NCBI RefSeq assembly: GCF_045679555.1
Contig: NC_092087.1
Coordinates: 23,871,367 to 23,935,366 of the forward strand
Origin: Salvelinus alpinus
Lineage: Eukaryota; Chordata; Actinopteri; Salmoniformes; Salmonidae
DNA length: 64,000 nucleotides
Direction: 5' to 3'
Part shown: positions 23,101 through 32,063 of the stretch, piece by piece
Layout: each line of letters starts with the position of its first letter
Position numbering within the stretch: position 1 is the first letter of the stretch
Made by a program: the position numbers and the translations under genes
Notes under the pieces: generated by a model
What the model was told of the DNA's origin: nothing
What the model saw: the letters and a program-made list of their open reading frames with translations, nothing else
The model's database searches: none

Positions 23101-25835
23101 TCAAGCATGGCCAATATGGCGCTTACCGGCTGTCTTTCACAGTTTTGTGGAGGGCTTGGACTTGCACAGTCACCTTGATCACAAAGATGAAGTTTCCTTG
23201 GTCTTGTGGTGTTATAAATGCTCCTTTCACTGCGGTCTAAAGACAACAGCAGAGCCAGGTGCTGGCACGCCCTGATTGCCTGGAAGATTTGTTCCACCTG
23301 GTTCACCACTGATTGAAGGAGGAGGAGTTTCACCACTGAGGAGCTCCCAGGCAGTTTGTCAGCACATCCACTCTTAATCTCCTCCCAGGACCAACTCACC
23401 TCCTCCTCCTTGGCACGCTGCTTGGTCCTTGCTTGGTGGGATATTCTGTCACGATCGTGATGAAAGACGGACCAAGGCGCAGCGTGATTATAGTTCCACA
23501 TCTTTATTGAAGTGAAACTTCTACAAAACAATAAACCAACAATGAAACGTGAAAGTAGTGGTGCTACATGCACATACACAAAACAATATCCCACAAAGCA
23601 GGTGGGAGAAAGGGCTTCCTAAATATGATCCCCAATTAGAGGCAACGATTACCAGCTGCCTCTAATTGGGAACCTTACAAGTCACCAACATAGAAAATAA
23701 ATGACTAGAACACCCCCCTAGTCACACTCTGACCTAAACACCATAGAGAACCGAGGGCTCTCTATGGTCAGGGCGTGACATCTATACCATTTGTATTTCA
23801 TATACCTTTGACTATTGGATGTTCTTATAGGCACTTTAGTATTGCCAGTGTAACAGTATAGCGTCCGTCCCTCTCCTCGCCCCTACCTGGGCTCGAACCA
23901 GGAACACATCGACAACAGCTACCCTCGAAGCATCGTTACCCATTGTTCCACAAAAGCCGCGGCCCTTGCAGAGCAAGGGGAACAACGACTTCAAGGTCTC
24001 AGAGCGAGTGACGTCACCGATTGAAACGATATTAGCGCGCACCCCGCTAACTAGCTCCGGAGTTGATAGGCTTGAAGTCATAAACAGCTCAATGCTTGAA
24101 GCACAGTGAAGAGCTGCTGGCAAACGCACGAAAGTGCTGTTTGAATGAATGCTAACGAGCCTGCTGCTGCCTACCACCGCTCAGTCAGACTGCTCTATCA
24201 AATATCAAATCTTATACTTATTTATAACATAATAACACACAGAAAAACTAGCCTTAGGTCATTAATATGGTCAAATCCGGAAACTATCATTTCGAAAACA
24301 AAACGTTTATTCTTTCAGTGAAATACGGAACCGTTCCGTATTTTATCTAACGGGTGGCATAAATAAGTCTAAATATTCCTGTTACATTGCACAACCTTCA
24401 ATGTTATGTCATAATTACGTAAAATTCTGGCAAATTAGTTCGCAACGAGCCAGGCGGCCCAAACTGTTGCATATACCCTGACTCTGCATGCAATGAACAC
24501 AAGAGAAGTGACACAATTTCCCTAGTTTAATATTGCCTGCTAACCTGGATTTCTTTCAACTAAATATGCAGGTTTAATCAAATATACTTCTGTGTATTGA
24601 TTTTAAGAAAGGCATTGATGTTTATGGTTAGGTACATTCGTGCAACGATTGTGCTTTTTTCGCAAATGCGCTTTTGTTAAATCATCCCCCGTTTGGCGAA
24701 GTTGGCTGTCTTTGTTAGGAATAAACAGTCTTCACAAATTGGCAAATTAGTTCGCAACGAGCCAGGCGGCCCAAACTGCTGCATATACCCTGACTCTGTT
24801 GCACAGAACGCAAGAGAAGTGACACAATTTCCCTAGTTAAAAGAAATTCATGTTTGCAGGCAATATTAACTAAATATGCAGGTTTAAAAATATATACTTG
24901 TGTATTGATTTTAAGAAAGGCGTTGATGTTTATGGTTAGGTACACATTGGTGCAAAGACAGTGCTTTTTTCGCGAATGTGCTTGTTAAATCACCCATTTG
25001 GCGAAGTAGGCTATGATTCAATGATAAATTAACAGACAAAATTAACATTGATTATATGCAACGCAGGACAAGCTAGATAAACTAGTAATATCATCAACCA
25101 TGTGTAGTTAACTAGTGATTATGTTAAGATTGATTGTTTTTTATAAGATACGTTTAATGCTAGCTAGCACCTTACCTTGGCTCCTTGCAGCACTCGCATA
25201 ACAGGTAGTAAGCCTGCCTGTCACGCCCTGACCTTAGAGAGCCTTTTTATTTCTCTATTTGGTTAGGTCAGGGTGTGATTTGGGTGGGCATTCTAGTTTT
25301 CTATTTATTTGTTGGCCGGGTATGGTTCCCAATCAGAGGCAGCTGTCTATCGTTATCGCTGATTGGGAATCATACTTAGGTTGCCTGTTTTCCACCCTAG
25401 TTTGTGGGATGGTGTTTTTGCACAGTAGCTGTTTAGCCCTGCAGAACTTTACGTTCGTTTATCCTTTGTGTTTTTTTGGTGTTCAGTCTAATAAAGTACG
25501 ATGAACACTTTCCACGCTGCGCTTTGGTCTCATTCCGACGACGGATGTAACACTGCCACGCAGTCTCCTCGTGGAGTGCAATGTAATCGGCCATGATCGG
25601 TGTCCAAAAATGCTGATTACCGGTTGTTATGAAAACTTGAAATCGGCCCTAATTAATCGGCAATTCCGATTAATCGGTCGACCTCTACCAGGGACCACCA
25701 GGACTGGCTCTTTACAACATGGTGTAACCCACAGCTGGAAACAGACTGCAAATCAAATGGAGAGAGGGGCCATGGGTTCATGAGAGGAACGGGGACCCTG
25801 CATCCTTCTCATCCTTCTCATTCTTTCTCTTTTCT

Positions 25836-25903
<68 letters not shown>

Positions 25904-27809
25904 CCAGCTTAGATGCAGTACCTGTGACCAAAAACACTAAGGTAACCTGCCTAAATGACTACCAACCCGTGGCACTCACGTCTGCAGCCATCAAGTGCTT
26001 TGAAAGGCTGGTCATGGCTCACATCACGACTCCAACACCATCAAGTTTGCCGATGACACAGTGGTAGGCCTGATCGCAGAAAACGATTATTAAATTATTT
26101 GTTACTTTTATTTTCTATTTTTTACTTTACACTTATTTTTCTTAAAACTTCTTAAAGCATTGTTGGTTAAGGGCTTGTAAATAAGCATTTCACTGTAAGG
26201 TCTATTTGGCGCATGTGACAAATAAAATGTGATTTTAGTCTTTATCTCCCTGTTGATTTGTCCTGCCCTCCCCAGGGTACTAAAATGCCTGTCCAAATCA
26301 TGCTAAACAACGCCTTGCTAAAGCCGGTCTCCCAGAGCACTGACGGGATTCAGGGGAAATCAGATACAGCCATGTTGTCATAACATTTACAACTCAGAAT
26401 GCAGAACAGTCTTATCTAAAGAGAACGTTACCATAAGCCTCCACGTTTAGAAGCTGCACACAAATGGAACGTCACTCACACACAAACACTTAGCTCATGC
26501 ACTCGGTTCAACAGTAGAGTTATTTCTGCAAAGTGCTCACAAACAACAAAACGGCAATAGAAGAAAGCTTTCACCCTTTAATACTTATGTCAACAGGTAA
26601 ACTGGGAGTAAGCCTGCTTTCTACAGTCAACTCCTGTGATTTAAGGCAAGGTTAAGCCAGAGAGACTGACTCCTAACTGGAGCATCTACTGGATCCCCAG
26701 CAGTGCTCTGTCTGACCAGCACAACACAACCACCCTTCACCTTGCCTGACCTCTGCTCTCCTGGTCAGTATTCCTACAGACCAGACAGGTCCAAAGAGCA
26801 TAGTAGGAAGTTTTGTTAAAAAAATGGAAAACAATGTTTTTCACTGAGTAGAAGGCAACCCTACACTCTAAAGAAAAAATATCACCTAGAACCTAAAACA
26901 GTTATTTGGCTGTCCCATAGTAGTTTGGTTACAGGTAGAACGTTTTGGGTTCCATGTAAAACCCTTTCCACAGAGAGTTCTACGTGGAACCCAAAATGGT
27001 TCTCCTATGGGGATGGCCAGAAAACAATTTTTTCTGCGATTGTATGAGCAATTGAGATACGGAATGAGTCAAAGTAAGCATAATGAGTGTATTAGCATTA
27101 CAGTGCAGTGTCAGATAAATCAGAGTAAACCTAAACAAGCAGCTGTTTAATTATTGTGTTTAGGTCATGTTCATGTGAGATGTGTTGAGAAAAAAACTAT
27201 TTAGAAGGTATTGTAAGATAAGAGCGCTTCTGTGTCAATACTGGGTCATTGTTTGCGCAAAGGTGAAATAAAGTTTTTTGCTTTTAAAAATAAAGTGAGC
27301 AATCGTGAAATATATGTTTTATATCATGTAGGCTAAACAATAACTTATCAATTAATATCCATCGAAATGAATGGATACGTCTCTGGATATGGTGATAAGG
27401 AGGACATACCAAGATTGACAAAGCTCATCACCATGTCCGCGTCATTGAGGAAAATACTGTTTTGCTGGGTCACCATCTGTGGCCCCTGGGTCATTAAAAC
27501 GGGCTTATAATACGAAAAGCCTGCTGGCTGTTGTCCGTCCGTGGAAATAGCGTTGTACAAATCCAGCATGAACATCGGGGCAGCGTTTTGTTTGGTGTAG
27601 ATGTGCGGCCGGGGCCGGTGGGGCAGCCCCAGGATGGAGAGGATTTCCCGCTGCATCTCCCGGCGCTCCTGGCTCCTCAGACGTCGCTGGATGAAGCTGG
27701 AGTGAACCTCCTTATCAAGAGTGATGTTAGAAAAAGTTGTCTCAGCCAAAATACAATAACCCCACGCAAGAAGCAGCGCCGAAGCTCGTCGACGCAATAA
27801 AGTCACCAT
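13985..27809 (-). CDS. bmp7: bone morphogenetic protein 7, complete, seven coding exons
   Basis: The exons on the minus strand are 27809-27410, 16631-16442, 15477-15329, 15170-14964, 14777-14701, 14497-14387 and 14134-13985. They total 1,284 bases, in frame, for 427 residues plus stop (human BMP7 431). The product is a secreted TGF-beta superfamily ligand that acts through BMP receptors and SMAD1/5/8. A signal peptide (MVTLLRRR, then [11 protein letters not shown]) is followed by the propeptide ([33 protein letters not shown]). A furin-type site RSVR precedes Ser286. The 142-residue mature domain has all seven cysteines ([28 protein letters not shown]) and the N-glycosylation site NAT. CCAPTQL favours BMP7 over BMP5/6 (CCAPTKL). 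Exon 3 (149) and exon 6 (111) have the human BMP7 lengths. Adjacent rae1 remains agree with human synteny. Which of the fish duplicates this is cannot be told. Confidence 0.9.
14387..14497 (-). CDS. bmp7: bmp7 exon 6, GC splice donor
   Basis: Acceptor CCCCTCAG|GACTGG. The 37 codons [18 protein letters not shown] through [10 protein letters not shown] align gap-free with human. The exon is followed by GCAAGA, not GT, so intron 6 is a GC-AG intron of 252 bp. Confidence 0.9.
14701..14777 (-). CDS. bmp7: bmp7 exon 5
   Basis: Acceptor TGTCTTCAG|AGACC, donor GGCAG|GTACAG, 77 bases. It encodes [16 protein letters not shown] with the first cysteine of the knot. Confidence 0.9.
14964..15170 (-). CDS. 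bmp7: bmp7 exon 4 (end of propeptide, furin site)
   Basis: Acceptor CTCTACAG|GCCAG, donor GCAG|GTACAC. It encodes [20 protein letters not shown] and, after the RSVR cleavage site, the basic Asn/Arg/Lys-rich start of the mature protein ([12 protein letters not shown]). Confidence 0.9.
15329..15477 (-). CDS. bmp7: bmp7 exon 3
   Basis: It encodes [35 protein letters not shown] and [13 protein letters not shown]. The acceptor is CCCCTCAG|TGAGG and the donor GACG|GTGAGT. The length of 149 bases equals the human exon. Confidence 0.9.
16151..16178. repeat. short (TG)n microsatellite in bmp7 intron 2
   Basis: About 14 TG units between bmp7 exons 2 and 3. Confidence 0.85.
16442..16631 (-). CDS. bmp7: bmp7 exon 2
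   Basis: The acceptor CTCAACAG precedes TTGAGCTGG. The exon reads [20 protein letters not shown], then [18 protein letters not shown], then [10 protein letters not shown], and leaves through GACAG|GTGACA in phase 2. At 190 bases it is one codon shorter than human BMP7 exon 2. Confidence 0.88.
16755..19353. other. bmp7 intron 1, unique-looking part
   Basis: There is no exon on either strand, only a short (CA)n near 17630-17645 and a G8 run near 17035. No conserved enhancer could be recognised by eye. Confidence 0.5.
19481..21096 (-). mobile_element. 5'-truncated L2-like LINE with decayed reverse transcriptase
   Basis: The minus strand encodes reverse-transcriptase blocks in order: [16 protein letters not shown] (motif A), [19 protein letters not shown] (motif B) and CYADDTQL (catalytic YADD). 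A C-terminal part follows ([36 protein letters not shown]). Frameshifts split it into three frames (20686-21096, 20306-20659, 19636-20391). The 3' tail contains the conserved fish L2/SINE tail CATTTAGCAGACGCTCTTAT near 19505. ACAAC flanks both sides and may be the target duplication. It is not functional. Confidence 0.85.
21347..22243 (-). CDS. proline-rich repeat ORF of the LTR element (mobile-element protein)
   Basis: An open frame of 298 codons without a convincing own start; the real start is probably upstream in the LTR. The body is an 18-residue unit pair, [18 protein letters not shown] alternating with [18 protein letters not shown], so a 108-bp DNA period. It is rich in PxxP and Arg-Pro motifs, as in SH3-binding proteins, but is low-complexity. 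An FFLGGGH stretch coded by a T/G homopolymer interrupts it. No gag, protease or polymerase motif is present. Confidence 0.45.
   Translation of the reverse strand: MPEPEWQTVDEFNGGYGREVEARSRLQRRRAEERAISPVPSVPAPCTRPPVRLPSPVSPLPVPRTRHEERVFSPLPQKPQDSFFLGGGHMELAAEQREEPETVREAMEKLGERERREMFVKCVLLNIRPEEPVSSLVKSVPASRIWPPVRLPSPVRPVPAPRTRPEVRVNSPVPPVPAPCTRPPVRIPSPVHPVSAPRTRPEVSVTSPVPPVPAPRTRPPVRLPSPVHPVPAPRTRPEVRVTSPVPPVPAPRTRPPVRLPSPVRPVPVPRTRPEVRVTSPVPPVPAPRTRPPVRLPVL
21357..23780 (-). mobile_element. LTR element of the proline-rich family, 3' part deleted
   Basis: Read on minus, the 5' LTR (23780-23447) is followed by the leader region (to about 23030), an AT-rich stretch of unknown origin (about 22400-23030), then the homopolymer region and proline-rich repeats down to 21357. 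There the element stops abruptly in the host repeat without a poly-G tract or 3' LTR. Short microhomology (GGACT) at the break suggests a deletion. Confidence 0.7.
23447..23780 (-). repeat. 5' LTR of the 21357-23780 element
   Basis: 334 bp. On minus it begins TGTCACGCCCTGACC and ends CACGATCGTGACA. It holds the internal hairpin at 23627-23674 and an AATAAAG polyadenylation-type signal just before the leader ATG ([11 protein letters not shown]). Confidence 0.8.
23850..24020 (-). mobile_element. tRNA-like segment (possible SINE head)
   Basis: On minus it has a T-arm-like CCTGGTTCGAGCCCAGG with an RNA polymerase III box-B core GGTTCGAGCC, and upstream GGGTAACGATGC as a possible box A. It is part of the 19354-25686 repeat. 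It is not a functional tRNA gene, because no full cloverleaf was found. Confidence 0.4.
24417..25015. repeat. two direct repeats of about 280-310 bp
   Basis: 24417-24715 and 24739-25015 share long stretches (for example TTAGTTCGCAACGAGCCAGG and GCATATACCCTGACTCTG), with small insertions and deletions. They form a tandem duplication inside the transposon-like repeat. Confidence 0.8.
25219..25552 (+). mobile_element. solo LTR, 5-bp target duplication CTGCC
   Basis: 334 bp from TGTCACGCCCTGACC to GACGACGGATGTAACA, flanked on both sides by CTGCC. It contains the hairpin at 25325-25372, AATAAAG near 25491 and the leader ATG reading [14 protein letters not shown]. Its TG...CA ends and clean duplication define the ends of the family. 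Confidence 0.88.
25838..25902. repeat. (CA)n microsatellite
   Basis: About 32 CA units. It directly precedes a LINE fragment. Confidence 0.9.
25903..26237 (+). mobile_element. L2/CR1-like LINE fragment with 3' tail
   Basis: It encodes [20 protein letters not shown] (start of reverse transcriptase) and then, after a large internal deletion, [11 protein letters not shown]-like remains. It ends in the LINE tail GCATTGTTGGTTAAGGGCTT and ACAAATAAAATGTGATTT. The same protein block recurs at 47280-47340. Confidence 0.75.
26866..27042. mobile_element. palindromic MITE-like repeat
   Basis: The arms contain GGTTCCATGTAAAACCC and GTTCTACGTGGAACCC as inverted copies, and the block GGTTCTCCTATGGGGATGG, which I recognise as a dispersed teleost repeat. 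No coding sequence. Confidence 0.55.
27410..27809 (-). CDS. bmp7: bmp7 exon 1 (start, signal peptide, first part of propeptide)
   Basis: The start is the ATG at 27809; the in-frame TTG two codons upstream is not a likely start. It encodes the signal peptide, the highly conserved [14 protein letters not shown] block and [10 protein letters not shown]. The donor is CTTG|GTATGT at 27410/27409, phase 1. Confidence 0.9.
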
Positions 27810-28285
27810 TTTCAAATTAATGCGTGTAATGAATTGATTGATACAAAGATAGAGATATGCTATCTAAAATTACTGTCACAAGTCCTCATGCATTGGAGAG
27901 CGAGCTTCAACCCTGATAGCCTACTTTAGAAGCTGAATCAAACATCAGCCAAGCATCATCAGCTTTGGTGCGCACCGCAATGTCAGGCAAGGCTCCCCTC
28001 CTGCCACCGGACTTTACTGAGTTGCAGTATCTGAGGGGGAGGGGTCGGTGGGCTTGGCATGGGATTTCCCTATGGCGGCGGTGGGGGGGTCGACGACATT
28101 TGAGAACATTTTTGCACCTCTATCTTGATAATAGAATAATGGGTGGGGACAAATTTACCCGCGATAACCGTTTAAAACCTTTAGTGTCCTATCAAACCTT
28201 TGTTTGGACATGATTATAACACGTGCAACAGTTGATCAACTTTTGGAATTATGACTAGCAGCCTAACTCAAACAAGAAGTCAGTC
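27810..28285 (-). promoter_or_regulatory. bmp7 upstream region (5' leader and promoter expected here)
   Basis: This lies directly upstream of the bmp7 ATG on minus. It contains a G-rich patch (28030-28095, for example GAGGGGGAGGGG) compatible with Sp1-type sites. No TATA box or transcription start can be assigned, so this is a location, not a demonstrated promoter. Confidence 0.25.
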
Positions 28286-28288
28286 GTT

Positions 28289-28580
28289 TAAAGTACTGAA
28301 GTAAAAATACTTTAAAGTACTACTTAATTCGTTTTTGGGGGTATCTGTACTTTACTATTTATATTTTGGCAACTTTTACTTCACTACATTCCTAAAGAAA
28401 ATAATGTACTTTTTACTCTATACATTTTCCCTGACACCCAAAAGTACTCCTTACATTTTGACAGGAAAATTACTCAAGTAGTATTTTAATGGGTGACTTT
28501 CACTTTTACTTGAGTCATTTTCTATTAAGGTATCTTTACTTTTACTCAAGTATGACAATTGAGTACTTTTTCCACCACTG
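28289..28580. mobile_element. MITE-like repeat (AAAGTAC-rich)
   Basis: The ends are inverted: TACTTTAAAGTACTACTTAA on the left and TCAAGTATGACAATTGAGTA with TACTTTTTCCACCACTG on the right. The interior is rich in TTTTACTT. I recognise it as a very common fish repeat. Confidence 0.6.
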
Positions 28581-28689
28581 AAATTGTGCACCTGGTAAAC
28601 TTGCAGGCTGGTGTGCAAACAGTGTATCATTATCACTACAGGTTTATCTACTTTAAGCCTTTCATATAGAGAATATTTACATTTTCTTA

Positions 28690-28852
28690 TAGCTCCCTTT
28701 ACGAAAAAAAGATTGCAGAATGCAGTTCAACTGCAGTACACTGAAGTACACTGCAGTTATTCTGCAATTACTGCATCCAAAATACCACAGTTCACTGCAG
28801 TTACTGCACTTTTACTGCAGTTTCAAAACTGAAATCTTTTTTTGTAAGGGTC
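28690..28852. mobile_element. short MITE with CTGCAGT-rich interior
   Basis: The inverted ends CCCTTTACGAAAAAAAGATT and AATCTTTTTTTGTAAGGG enclose repeated ACTGCAGT/ACTGCA motifs. It is about 160 bp long and non-coding. Confidence 0.7.
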
Positions 28853-28919
28853 TGCATGTACACACACCTATGCACTCACATCCACACACAAAAGGACACA
28901 AATGTAAAAGTTAAAACAG

Positions 28920-29180
28920 CTGAAAGCACCTGTTTCCAATAGGTCTATCCAGACTCAAAGATTCTACTCCAGCATCATTTTGGGCAGCAAGTGAAGCATG
29001 TGACAGTTAGGGATATTTGATGACTTCTTGGCACAGCATTGACTCCTGCTGTGTCTGTGCCCCCCTTTCCCATTACGGCAAGAGGCCTCAGGCCTGGCAT
29101 CCAGCGGCATCCCCCCTACTGGGGGCCATCCCAGGATGCCCTACTGCTCTGCTGCTGAGCTCAAATACATTCCAAACACT
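28920..29180. other. no feature seen
   Basis: Ordinary non-coding sequence between a MITE and a LINE tail. Confidence 0.4.
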
Positions 29181-29189
29181 ATAGTGGAC

Positions 29190-29470
29190 TAAACACTGAT
29201 CCCCTTTTTTAGGCATTATTATCTATGCCTAGTCACTTTAGCCCTACCTACTGTACTGTACATTACCTCAATTATCTTGACTAACCCGTACCCCCGCACC
29301 TTGACTCGGTACCGGTACCCCCTGTATATAGTCTCATTATTGTTATTTTATTGTATAACTTTTTTTTAAACTTTAGTTTATTTTCCGAATATTTTCTTAC
29401 TCTGCATTGTTGGTTAAGGGCTTGTAAATAAGCATTTCACGGTAAGGTCTACACATGTTATTTTCTTTTT
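29190..29470 (+). mobile_element. LINE 3' tail fragment
   Basis: It contains CGGTACCGGTACCCCCTGTA and GCATTGTTGGTTAAGGGCTT, which also occur at 48110-48310 and 48640-48800, so it is the 3' end of the same L2/CR1-like LINE. Confidence 0.75.
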
Positions 29471-29782
29471 GAACGGTTAAATGGGGATCTGACCACAAAC
29501 AACTCTTTTTCCTTCTATACCCCTCTGAAAAGTGTACATCCCTCCAACAATATCAGTCTGAAGAGCATGCTTTTTAAATTTTCTTATTTAACTAGGCAAG
29601 TCAGTTAAGAACAAAATCTTATTGTTGGCCTGTTATAGTTCTCAATCAGAGGCAGCTGTTTATCGTTGTCTCTGTTTGGGGATCATATTTAGGCAGCCAT
29701 TTCCCCTTTGTGCTTTGTAGGATTTTGTCTATGGATAGTTGCATGTCAGCACTATTATTAGCTTCACATTTCGTTTGGTAGT

Positions 29783-31621
29783 TTGTTGTTTTTGTTCAGT
29801 GTTCATTCATTAAAGGAAAATGTACGCCTACTGCACCTTGGTCCATTCATAATGACGAACGTGATAGAAGATCCCACCATAAACGGACCAAGCAGCGTGG
29901 CCAGGAGGAGCAGACATCCTGGACATGGGAGGAGATCCTGGACGGTAAGGGATACTGGACATGGGAGGAGATCCTGGACGGTAAGGGATACTGGACATGG
30001 GAGGAGATCCTGGACGGTAAGGGATACTGGACATGGGAGGAGATCCTGGCTGGAAAGGATCGCCTTCCATGGGAGCAGATGGAGGCAGCAAGGGAGGAAC
30101 AACGACGACACCGGGTTTCACAACCAAGACGCAAGCACGAGAGGCAGCCCCCCCCCCCCAAAATGTGGGGGGGGGCACACGGGGTGGTTGGCAGAGCCAG
30201 GTTTCAGACCAGAGCCAACTCCCCGCACTCGCTTTAAGAAGTGTGTGACCGTCCAGGTACCATGTTATGCGGTGATACGCACTGTGTCTCCAGTGCGCAT
30301 TCACAGCCCGGTGCGCTCGAGGTCAGCTCTCCGCACTTGCCGTGCGAAAATTAGCATCCAGCCAGGACGGGTTGTGCCGGCTCAGCGCTCCTGGTCTCCA
30401 GTACGCCTCCTCGGACCAGGATATCCTACGCCGGCTCTACGCGCTGTATCCCCAGTGAGCCTTCACAGTCCAGTACGTCCTGTGCATCCTCCCCGCACTC
30501 GCCCTGAGGTGCGTGTCATCAGCCCGGTGCCACCTGTACCGGTCCCACGCATCAGGCCTCCAGTGTGCCTCCACAGTCCAGTACGTCCTGTGCCTCCTCC
30601 CCGCACTCGCCCTGAGGTGCGTGTCATCAGCCCGGTGCCACCTGTACCGGTCCCACGCATCAGGCCTCCAGTGCGCCAACACAGTCCAGAGCTTCCGGCG
30701 ACAGTTCCCAGTCCAGAGCTTCCGGCGACAGTTCCCAGTCCAGAGCTTCCGGCGACAGTTCCCAGACCAGAGCTTCCGGCGACAGTTCCCAGTCCAGAGC
30801 TTCCGGCGACAGGTCCCAGTCCAGAGCGTCCGGCGACAGTTCCCAGTCCGGAGCTTCCGGCGACAGTTCCCAGTCAGGAGCTTCCGGCGACAGGTCCCAG
30901 TCCGGGGCTTCCGGCGACAGGTCCCAGTCCAGAGCTTCCGGTGACAGGTCCCAGTCCGGAGCTTCCGGCGACGTTTCACAGTCCGGAGCTTCCGGTGACG
31001 TTTCACAGCCCGGAACCTCCAACGACGTTTCACAGTCCGGAACCTCCAACGACGTTTCACAGTCCAGAACCTCCAACGACGGTCCACGTTCCGGAACCTC
31101 CTGAGACGGTCCGCGGTCCGGAACCTCCTGAGACGGTCCGTGGTCCGGAGCCTCCTGAGACGGTCCGCGGTCCGGAGCATCCTGCGACGGTCTGCGGTCC
31201 GGGGCCTCCTGCGACGGTCTGCGGTCCGGAGCCTCCAGCGACGGTCTGCGGTCCAGAACCTCCAGCGGGGGTTCTCAGTCCGGAGCATCCGGCGACAATT
31301 CACGGTCCGGTTCCTCCGGCGACGATTCACGGCCCGGAGTCCCCGGCGACGATCCACGGTCCGGTTCCTCCGGCGACGACCCACGGTCCGGAGCTTCCGG
31401 CGACGATCCCCGCACCAGAGCCGCCATGGAGGAAGACGTATCTGCGAGCGGAGTGGGTACTTCGCCCCGCACCGGAGCCGCCCCCAACGGTAGATGCCCA
31501 CCCGGACCCTCCCCTATTGAGTCAGGTTTTGCGGTCGGAGTCCGCACCTTTGGGGGGGGTACTGTCACGCCCTGACCATAGAGAGCTTTTTATTCTCTAT
31601 GTTGGTTGGGTCGGGATGTGA
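29783..31621 (+). pseudogene. proline-rich ORF of the LTR element, leader in another frame
   Basis: An open frame of about 610 codons covers the interior. Downstream of the homopolymer it reads 18-residue PVPPVPVPRIRPPVCLHS units and then many 9-residue units (SPELPATVP, later GPEPPETVR and GPVPPATIH). Upstream of the homopolymer the meaningful frame is a different one, with WTWEEILDGKGY repeats and LPWEQMEAAREEQRRH. The two parts are out of register here, and the LTR leader is broken by a 5-base loss near 29830. It is therefore probably not expressed as one protein. Confidence 0.45.
30680..31080. repeat. 27-bp minisatellite inside the LTR element
   Basis: Units of CCAGAGCTTCCGGCGACAGT plus seven bases recur about 14 times and grade into a second 27-bp family (31080-31400) with GAGACGGTCCGCGGTCCGGA. 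Each unit encodes nine residues. Confidence 0.85.
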
Positions 31622-32063
31622 CTAGGGTGGGTTATCTAGGTGTTTGTGTGTCTAAGTTGGCCTGTTATGGTTCCCAATCAGAGGCAGCTGTTTATCGTTG
31701 TCTCTGATTGGGGATCATATTTAGTCAGCCATTTCCCCTTTGTGCTTTGTGGGATCTTGTCTATGGATAGTTGCACGTCAGCACTATTATTAGCTTCACG
31801 TTTCGTTTGGTAGTTTGTTGTTTTTGTTCAGGGTTCATTTATTAAAGGAAAATGTACGCCTACCACGCTGCACCTTGGTCCATTCATAATGACGAACGTG
31901 ATACTTATTTACAATGACGGCCTACTGGGGAACAGTGGGATAACGGCCTTGTTCAGCAGCAGAACGAAAGATTCTTACCTTGTCAGCTCGGGGATTCGAT
32001 CCATCAACCTTTCGGTTACTGGCCCAATGCTCTAACCACAAGGCTACCTGCCGCACCTGCCGC

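Larger units (their letters stand above)
19354..25686. mobile_element. large DNA-transposon-like repeat with inverted ends, carrying three nested insertions
   Basis: The left end AGAGGTCGACCGATTATG and the right end CGATTAATCGGTCGACCTCT are inverted copies, and both are followed inward by CCGAT/ATCGG-rich arms. The interior is non-coding. It was entered by an L2-like LINE (19481-21080), an LTR element (21357-23780) and a solo LTR (25219-25552). Without these the element would be about 2 kb. I recognise it as a dispersed salmonid repeat. No clear target duplication was seen at its outer ends, so the superfamily is not assigned. Confidence 0.7.
29623..31903 (+). mobile_element. LTR element of the proline-rich family, both LTRs present, target duplication CTTAT
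   Basis: The left LTR (29623-29866) keeps the first two bases and then lacks about 95. The right LTR (31563-31903) is complete with TGTCACGCCC at its start. CTTAT flanks both outer ends. The 1.7-kb interior begins GAAGATCCCACC with no recognisable tRNA primer-binding site, and ends in CTTTGGGGGGGGTAC, a polypurine-like tract before the right LTR. The interior holds three WTWEEILDGKGY repeats, a C/A/G homopolymer stretch (30148-30175) and a long proline-rich region. No gag, protease, polymerase or integrase was recognised, so it is non-autonomous or of a new kind. Confidence 0.82.
29578..32063 (-). mobile_element. tRNA-derived SINE, split by the LTR element
   Basis: The two parts are 29578-29622 and 31904-32063. 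On minus the head has tRNA-like promoter boxes (GGTTAGAGCATTGGG as A, GGTTGATGGATCGAATCC as B) and the tail reads TTCTTAACTGACTTGCCTAG. A second copy at 34652-34836 shows the uninterrupted arrangement. CTTAT at the insertion point is duplicated by the LTR element. Confidence 0.75.

Noticed and set aside
25219-25552. The 334-bp repeats as hAT-like MITEs, because both ends carry GTCACG/CGTGAC-type inverted words
   Set aside because: The inversion is only a few bases, the duplications are 5 bp rather than 8, a polyadenylation signal sits near one end, and some copies occur as pairs around an interior with a polypurine tract. LTR fits better.
13985-27809. Alternative assignment of the BMP gene to bmp5, bmp6 or bmp8
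   Set aside because: CCAPTQL and RACGCH, the exon lengths and the adjacent rae1 remains fit bmp7. BMP5/6 have CCAPTKL, and BMP8 differs strongly in the mature domain.
30437-31501. Arg-rich 354-codon frame on minus
   Set aside because: It is the antisense shadow of the 27-bp repeats in the LTR element; the element's LTRs and poly-G tract show that plus is the coding orientation.
31980-32063. A tRNA gene on the minus strand
   Set aside because: A- and B-box-like motifs are present, but the same sequence recurs at 34760-34836 with a LINE-like tail, so these are SINE heads.
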